A DNA stretch of 6,943 bases from an uncultured Gemmatimonadota bacterium (GTDB lineage: Bacteria; Gemmatimonadota; Gemmatimonadetes; Gemmatimonadales; GWC2-71-9): NCBI GenBank assembly GCA_913009915.1, contig CAJVYZ010000148.1, forward strand, positions 1 through 6,943. Direction: 5' to 3'. The position numbers were made by a program, and so were the translations under genes. Each line of letters starts with the position of its first letter. Positions within the stretch are counted from its first letter, which is position 1. The notes below the pieces were generated by a model, which saw only the letters and a list, made by a program, of their open reading frames with translations, was not told the origin of the DNA and made no database searches. Below are positions 5,708-6,943 of this stretch, one piece after another.

Positions 5708-6943
5708 GAGTCCCGAGCCAACAATGGCTTGTCCCCGCTGGACTCGTGCTGCTCGTGGCATGCAACGGCCCGCCGACTGGAGAACCACCGGCCGAGCTTG
5801 TCGTGGTACAGGCTCCACCGAGCGCTGGCGCACCCGGGTGGGTATTGGTGGATACCATCAAGGTGCGACTGGTTGACCCAGCTGGGAATCCCAGGCCAGG
5901 GGCCACCTTGACGTGGGTCGTCACCAAGGGCCAAGGGAGCGTCGCCGAGATAACCGCTACGACCGATGCCGAGGGAATCTCAGCGGCGTTGTGGACCCTC
6001 GGCGACCTGGCGGGGATGAATGAACTCCGGGTCAGCACGCCCGATGACGCGTTCGTGACCTTCGAGGTAATGGGCGAGGCGTTCCGTGTGGACCGCCTTA
6101 CATCAGCCTTTGACAACATAGCATGCGGCCTCGTCGGTGGCGCACTCTGGTGCTGGGGGGATTCGTTCTGGGCGCCAACGCCGCCACCCTCAGACCGCAA
6201 TATCGGCTTTTGGATCAATCAAAGCCCAGGGCTGGTAGATGACACGCACGATTTCATCGATGTGGCAGTCAGCTCGATCTCCGTCTGTGGATTGGACGTT
6301 CAACAGGAGGTATGGTGCGCCAGCCTGCACGCGCCGCAGATAGCGCGGGTGAGTGGACTTCCCCCGATTCGACGCGTTGTTGGCGCTGGGATCGCGTCCG
6401 AGGGGCAGTACTGCGTGCTTGCCGTAAGTGATTCCACTCCGTGGTGCTGGCAGCAACGCGGCGCGGCCCCGGAGCAGGTACCGGGGTCACCCGCGTTCGC
6501 CGACCTATGGATGGAAAGCAATCTCAGCCGCACCTTCACCGCGTGCGGCTTGCGCACAGATTCTACGGCGGCCTGTTGGGGTGAGGGCCCGCTGGGCGAT
6601 GGGTCCATTGGCTGGTCCGATACCCCTGTGTCGGTGAGCGGAGGCCATAGGTTCGTTGAGCTGGCGGTCGGCGAGCAGTTCGCCTGCGGCCGAACCGATG
6701 CCGGAGATGTGTGGTGCTGGGGCAAGGACTACCATGGATTCGGAACTCCGGCTTCCGACGTCCTTCACCCCACACTGGCAACGACCGGTGCTTTCCGGAT
6801 CGCTGCAGGTGGTGTCCGGTGGGCCCAGACGATATCGGCCGGCCCCATCGTTAGGTGGGAAGGTGCGGGATTCGACCCGGTGTCCCGGCCGACCGGGCTC
6901 TCACAGCTCCCTGTCGTGGACTTCGCCAGCAACGACCTCACCT
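5704..6943 (+). CDS. Ig-like/RCC1-propeller lipoprotein, copy 2 (3' end cut off)
   Basis: 413 codons are visible and the frame is open to the window edge, so the gene is partial at its 3' end by truncation and not by mutation. The architecture matches copy 1: a lipoprotein signal (MRVPSQQ, hydrophobic stretch, LVAC, acylated Cys at 20, Asn at +2), an Ig-like domain (about 31-123), then propeller blades with Cys pairs 141/150, 195/205, 237/248, 281/291 and 328/338. The sixth blade again lacks the pair. The third blade has CVL where the others have CGL. By alignment with copy 1 about 38 residues are missing; the last base (T, 6943) is consistent with the expected Cys codon of blade seven. It starts within the stop of copy 1 (ATGA), with AGGCGG 8 nt upstream, implying one polycistronic message. 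Function is unknown; a surface-exposed binding role is an inference from the fold. Confidence 0.9.
   Translation, partial: MRVPSQQWLVPAGLVLLVACNGPPTGEPPAELVVVQAPPSAGAPGWVLVDTIKVRLVDPAGNPRPGATLTWVVTKGQGSVAEITATTDAEGISAALWTLGDLAGMNELRVSTPDDAFVTFEVMGEAFRVDRLTSAFDNIACGLVGGALWCWGDSFWAPTPPPSDRNIGFWINQSPGLVDDTHDFIDVAVSSISVCGLDVQQEVWCASLHAPQIARVSGLPPIRRVVGAGIASEGQYCVLAVSDSTPWCWQQRGAAPEQVPGSPAFADLWMESNLSRTFTACGLRTDSTAACWGEGPLGDGSIGWSDTPVSVSGGHRFVELAVGEQFACGRTDAGDVWCWGKDYHGFGTPASDVLHPTLATTGAFRIAAGGVRWAQTISAGPIVRWEGAGFDPVSRPTGLSQLPVVDFASNDLT

Larger units (their letters stand above)
4352..6943 (+). repeat. Tandem gene duplication of about 1.35 kb
   Basis: The two lipoprotein genes align from start codon to window end at an offset of about 1,352 bp, with only small gaps of one or two codons. 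By hand count, protein identity is about 82% in the Ig-like part (residues 21-130, 90 of 110, no gaps) and about 68% across the propeller. The DNA remains clearly alignable. The signal peptides are less similar (11 of 20). The arrangement indicates an in situ duplication followed by moderate divergence, not two independent acquisitions. Whether a third copy follows cannot be seen. Confidence 0.95.

Noticed and set aside
5688..6218. Minus-strand frame of 176 codons opposite lipoprotein copy 2
   Set aside because: It is antisense to a well-supported coding frame. A similar antisense frame opposite copy 1 follows simply from the duplication.

Overview
The window is a bacterial contig end. It starts with sequencing artefact and continues into a compact, high-GC chromosome segment with every gene on the + strand. 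The mix of genes suggests a Gram-negative soil- or sediment-type bacterium: a small secreted protein with a FlgD/T9SS-like C-terminal Ig fold, and lipoproteins that join an Ig-like domain to an RCC1-type propeller rich in CWG motifs. Both protein styles are common in Gemmatimonadota. That phylum call is an inference from protein style and GC content; no taxonomic marker was compared.

Bases 1-220 are not genome. Positions 163-220 are the 58-nt Illumina TruSeq universal (P5) adapter, and 1-162 are a poly-T tract plus C-poor noise. This is what remains when a read runs off the end of a short library fragment. Genomic sequence starts at about 221.

Bases 221-4195 hold a housekeeping block. A small exported protein (355-843) is followed by clpB (934-3591), which encodes the ClpB disaggregase with all its ATPase motifs intact. 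clpB overlaps tadA (3584-4072), the tRNA adenosine deaminase, by 8 nt. A tRNA-Ser(CGA) gene (4109-4195) lies 36 nt after tadA. The clpB/tadA junction is very G-rich: an 18-nt tandem repeat adds Ala/Gly/Arg repeats to the ClpB C-terminus, and eight closely spaced G-runs fit a G-quadruplex pattern covering the clpB stop and tadA start.

Bases 4196-6943 are the more accessory part. After a short spacer with two hairpins, two tandem homologous genes encode predicted outer-membrane lipoproteins: signal peptide with lipobox, then one Ig-like domain, then a seven-bladed RCC1-like propeller with a Cys pair in six of seven blades. The first is complete (4352-5707, 451 aa). The second (5704 onward) overlaps it by ATGA and runs off the window end after 413 codons. 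The pair is about 72% identical in protein by hand alignment and looks like a local duplication translated as a coupled unit. No defence system, CRISPR array, insertion sequence or complete novel system is visible; the tandem lipoprotein pair is the best candidate for uncharacterised biology.
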